64,000 nucleotides of DNA, taken from positions 1,116,001-1,180,000 of the forward strand of contig OZ244916.1 of the NCBI GenBank assembly GCA_965221835.1, written 5' to 3'. Each line of letters begins with the position of its first letter. Within the stretch, counting starts at the first letter, position 1. Source of the stretch: Persebacter sp965221835 (GTDB taxonomy: Bacteria; Pseudomonadota; Gammaproteobacteria; Tethybacterales; Persebacteraceae). This document shows, piece after piece, positions 62,071-64,000 of the stretch. The notes under the pieces are model-generated. The model was not told the origin of the DNA. It was given only the letters and a program-made list of their open reading frames with translations, and searched no databases. The position numbers and the translations under genes were made by a program.

Positions 62071-62502
62071 TTATTGCGCCTCCACTTCCACGCCCATACT
62101 GCGCGCCGTGCCTGCTACTTCCCGCACCGCCGCCGGCAACGAAGTCGTGTTTAAATCGGACATTTTGGCGCGCGCGATTTCTTCGGCGGCGGCGTAAGTC
62201 AGTTTTCCGACCTTGTCCAGATGCGGTTTGCCGCTGCCTTTTTCCAACCCCAGCGATTTGCGAATCAGCACCGACATCGGCGGTTTTTTGACGATAAACG
62301 AAAAAGTGCGATCTTCATAACAAGTAATGACGACCGGCAACGGCACGCCTTTTTCGCCGCCTTCGGTTTCGGCGTTAAACGCCTTGCAAAAATCTTGAAT
62401 GTTGATTCCCCGCTGCCCCAACGCAGGCCCGATGGGCGGTGCGGGAGTCGCAGCACCGGCGGGCACTTGCAGTTTAATAAATCCGACAACTTTTTTCGCC
62501 AT
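62071..62502 (-). CDS. rplK: Ribosomal protein uL11
   Basis: 143 residues. Conserved GFIKLQVPAGAATPAPPIGP, ALGQRGINIQDFCKAFN, VVITCYEDRTFSFIVKKPP and a C-terminal MSDLNTTSLPAAVREVAGTA. Part of the factor-binding centre of the large subunit and of stringent response sensing. Start has AGGAG upstream, ten bases after the nusG stop. Confidence 0.97.
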   Translation of the reverse strand: MAKKVVGFIKLQVPAGAATPAPPIGPALGQRGINIQDFCKAFNAETEGGEKGVPLPVVITCYEDRTFSFIVKKPPMSVLIRKSLGLEKGSGKPHLDKVGKLTYAAAEEIARAKMSDLNTTSLPAAVREVAGTARSMGVEVEAQ

Positions 62503-62512
62503 CGCAATGCTC

Positions 62513-63124
62513 CTAAATTTTATCCACCTGACTGAAATCCAACTCCACCGGCGTCGATCTTCCGAACACCATCACCAACACTTTCAAGCGGCTGCGCTCG
62601 GCATTGACCACATCCACCACGCCGGAAAAATCGGTAAACGGCCCGTCTTTAACGCGCACATGATCTCCAGCCACAAACTGCGCCCGCACCACCGGGTCTT
62701 TTTCGAAACTATCTTGCACCTGACGGCGGATTTTTTCCACCACTTCCGCCGACAACGGTTCCGGCGTTTTGTCGCGATCTGCAATCGCACCGGAACCGCC
62801 GGACATGGAAATAAAATTGCCCACCCGCCTCGTCCGGCTCACCAAATGCCAGCATTCGGGGCGCATCATATCCGATTCCCCGTCCGCCGCAATTTCCAGA
62901 AAAAGATACCCCGGATACAACTTGCGCTCAATAATTTTTTTCTTGCCGTTATGAATTTCCATCGTTCTTTCCATCGGCAAAAAAATTTCGCCAAATCTGT
63001 CTTCCATTCCATGCTCGGAAATTCGCCCCAGCAAATTTTCGCGCACCGCCTTTTCAAAACCGACCAACACCTGCACCGCGTACCAGCGTTTGACTTCGGC
63101 GTTTTTGTCGCTCGCATCGTTCAT
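62513..63124 (-). CDS. nusG: Transcription antitermination factor NusG
   Basis: 203 residues; E. coli NusG has 181. NGN domain (RWYAVQVLVGFEKAVRENLL, ERKLYPGYLFLEI, WHLVSRTRRVGNFI) and C-terminal KOW domain (VAGDHVRVKDGPFTDFSGVV, SRLKVLVMVFGRSTPVELDF). The start at 63124 overlaps the secE stop by ATGA; a longer frame inside secE is not conserved. Binds RNA polymerase, suppresses pausing and links to Rho and ribosomes. Confidence 0.97.
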   Translation of the reverse strand: MNDASDKNAEVKRWYAVQVLVGFEKAVRENLLGRISEHGMEDRFGEIFLPMERTMEIHNGKKKIIERKLYPGYLFLEIAADGESDMMRPECWHLVSRTRRVGNFISMSGGSGAIADRDKTPEPLSAEVVEKIRRQVQDSFEKDPVVRAQFVAGDHVRVKDGPFTDFSGVVDVVNAERSRLKVLVMVFGRSTPVELDFSQVDKI

Positions 63125-63468
63125 GATGCCAACGTTTCCAGCAAAGCGCCGAGAATAAAATCCACCACCCACAAAAACAACATCACCATCGTCACCATCA
63201 GCAACACGACGCCGGTCATTCGGACGGTTTCGTTGCGGGACGGCCAAACTACTTTGCGCAACTCAACCTGTGCCGCTTTTGCGTAACTGACAAAATCGCG
63301 CCCCGACCCCGAAAACGCCACCAGCAACAAAGCCAACACCATTCCGCCCAATATCACCCCCGCCCGTGCCGCAGATTGTCCGGCGTTCAACTCGTAGCCG
63401 GCAACATACACCGATGCAACGGCAATAATTCCCGCCGACCATAATTTAATTTTGTCAATCGCCGTCAT
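63121..63468 (-). CDS. secE: Preprotein translocase subunit SecE
   Basis: 115 residues with three membrane segments (about 8-26, 35-53 and 84-108) and the conserved ELRKVVWPSRNET amphipathic segment before the last. The three-segment form is typical of beta/gammaproteobacteria; most bacteria have one segment. Core of the SecYEG channel in the inner membrane. Overlaps nusG by ATGA. Confidence 0.95.
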   Translation of the reverse strand: MTAIDKIKLWSAGIIAVASVYVAGYELNAGQSAARAGVILGGMVLALLLVAFSGSGRDFVSYAKAAQVELRKVVWPSRNETVRMTGVVLLMVTMVMLFLWVVDFILGALLETLAS

Positions 63469-63494
63469 TTCGCCTTTTCCATTAAAATCATCGG

Positions 63495-63568
63495 CAGGCC
63501 AAGAGGGAATCGAACCCCCAACCTGCGGTTTTGGAGACCGCCGCTCTGCCTAATTGAGCTATTGGCCT
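63495..63568 (-). tRNA. tRNA-Trp (anticodon CCA)
   Basis: 74 nt on the minus strand. Acceptor AGGCCAA/TTGGCCT, AGCTCAATTAGGCAGAGC D-arm, anticodon stem GCGGT/ACCGC with loop CTCCAAA, GTTCGAT T-loop, discriminator G. The 3' CCA is not encoded (the next bases read CCG), unlike the tRNA-Pro in this window. Classical position between tuf and secE. Confidence 0.96.
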
Positions 63569-63570
63569 GT

Positions 63571-64000
63571 TCATTCCAAAATTTTCGTTACGACGCCGGC
63601 GCCGACTGTCCGACCGCCTTCCCGAATCGCAAAACGCAATCCGTCTTCCATCGCTATCGGCGTTATCAACTCAACATCCATCCCGATGTTATCCCCCGGC
63701 ATCACCATCTCCACATCCTTCGGCAATACCACCGAACCCGTCACATCTGTCGTCCGAAAATAAAACTGCGGACGATAACCCTTGAAAAATGGCGTATGCC
63801 GCCCGCCCTCTTCTTTTGACAAAATATACACTTCCGCACTAAACTTTTTGTGCGGTTTTATGCTGCCCGGTTGCGCCATCACTTGCCCCCGCTCCACTTC
63901 TTCCCGCTTCGTGCCGCGCAATAATAATCCCACATTGTCGCCCGCCTGCCCGTCGTCCAGCAACTTCCGAAACATCTCAACGCCCGTGCAAGTCGTCTTC
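63571..64000 (-). CDS. tuf: Elongation factor Tu, C-terminal part (partial)
   Basis: About 142 residues, frame open to the right edge. Begins TTCTGVEMFRKLL and continues with domain 2/3 hallmarks GDNVGLLLRGTKREEVERGQ, YILSKEEGGRHTPFF, YRPQFYFRTTDVTG, GDNIGMDVELITPIAMEDGL and FAIREGGRTVGAGVVTKILE. EF-Tu carries aminoacyl-tRNA to the ribosome. The GTPase domain lies outside the window. The stop is two bases before tRNA-Trp, so the tRNA must be cut from the tuf-secE transcript. Confidence 0.98.
   Translation of the reverse strand, partial: KTTCTGVEMFRKLLDDGQAGDNVGLLLRGTKREEVERGQVMAQPGSIKPHKKFSAEVYILSKEEGGRHTPFFKGYRPQFYFRTTDVTGSVVLPKDVEMVMPGDNIGMDVELITPIAMEDGLRFAIREGGRTVGAGVVTKILE

Overview
The window comes from a bacterial chromosome that is most likely beta- or gammaproteobacterial. 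The 16S rRNA gene at 36308-37860 has proteobacterial signatures of that group, SecE has the three-membrane-segment form, and the order tuf - tRNA-Trp - secE - nusG - rplK - rplA - rplJ - rplL - rpoB - rpoC is the classical proteobacterial one. No integrase, transposase or phage structural gene was recognised. Many genes overlap by ATGA and intergenic space is small, except in a few repeat-rich stretches.

Left part (1-17.5 kb): two defence-type clusters flank metabolic genes. 1-3716 (minus) is a cytosine-C5 DNA methyltransferase, a GHKL ATPase and an unrecognised third protein, joined by ATGA overlaps. 3824-6689 (minus) is a two-gene operon: a BetI-type TetR repressor fused to a methylenetetrahydrofolate-reductase-like domain, then a DmdA-like GcvT-family methyltransferase, closed by a strong terminator. 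A YbaK-type deacylase and a CBS protein follow. From 7985 to 17529 lie an adenine/cytosine-N4 methyltransferase fused to an HNH domain, a DUF2971 protein, an N-terminally truncated SNF2-type helicase, a large Eco57I-like methyltransferase/restriction protein, a DprA-like protein, two tandem copies of a promoter plus small structured RNA-like unit, and an Abi_2 (AbiD/AbiF-type) gene.

Middle part (17.5-36 kb): a PatB/MalY C-S lyase, a GFA-family protein, tRNA-Pro(CGG), a Kef-type antiporter and an AGCS amino-acid symporter. A ~1 kb palindrome-rich spacer precedes a lipoprotein subtilase with Cys-rich repeats, a GbsR-like regulator and two tandem secreted paralogues. A nirK (with cytochrome c domain) - nirV - SCO operon and a PQQ-dependent aldose dehydrogenase follow.

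36-48.5 kb: a lone 16S rRNA gene with promoter, boxA and its own terminator, with no 23S or 5S gene after it. Next is a family-like cluster of small, mostly membrane proteins whose start codons lie 8-9 nt after a TATAAT box, which suggests leaderless mRNAs. An ankyrin-repeat protein, a copper operon (cupredoxin, CopA, CopB) and an MFS transporter gene broken by one nonsense codon complete this part.

Right part (48.9-64 kb, minus): the transcription/translation operon from tuf to rpoC, continued by ispD and ispF. RpoB (1745 aa) and RpoC (1638 aa) are unusually long, with a ~155-residue N-terminal extension and large internal insertions.

Together the genes suggest an organism that handles copper and nitrite, may use methylated or one-carbon compounds, and carries several defence modules. 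All functional assignments rest on motif reading by eye; no database search was possible.
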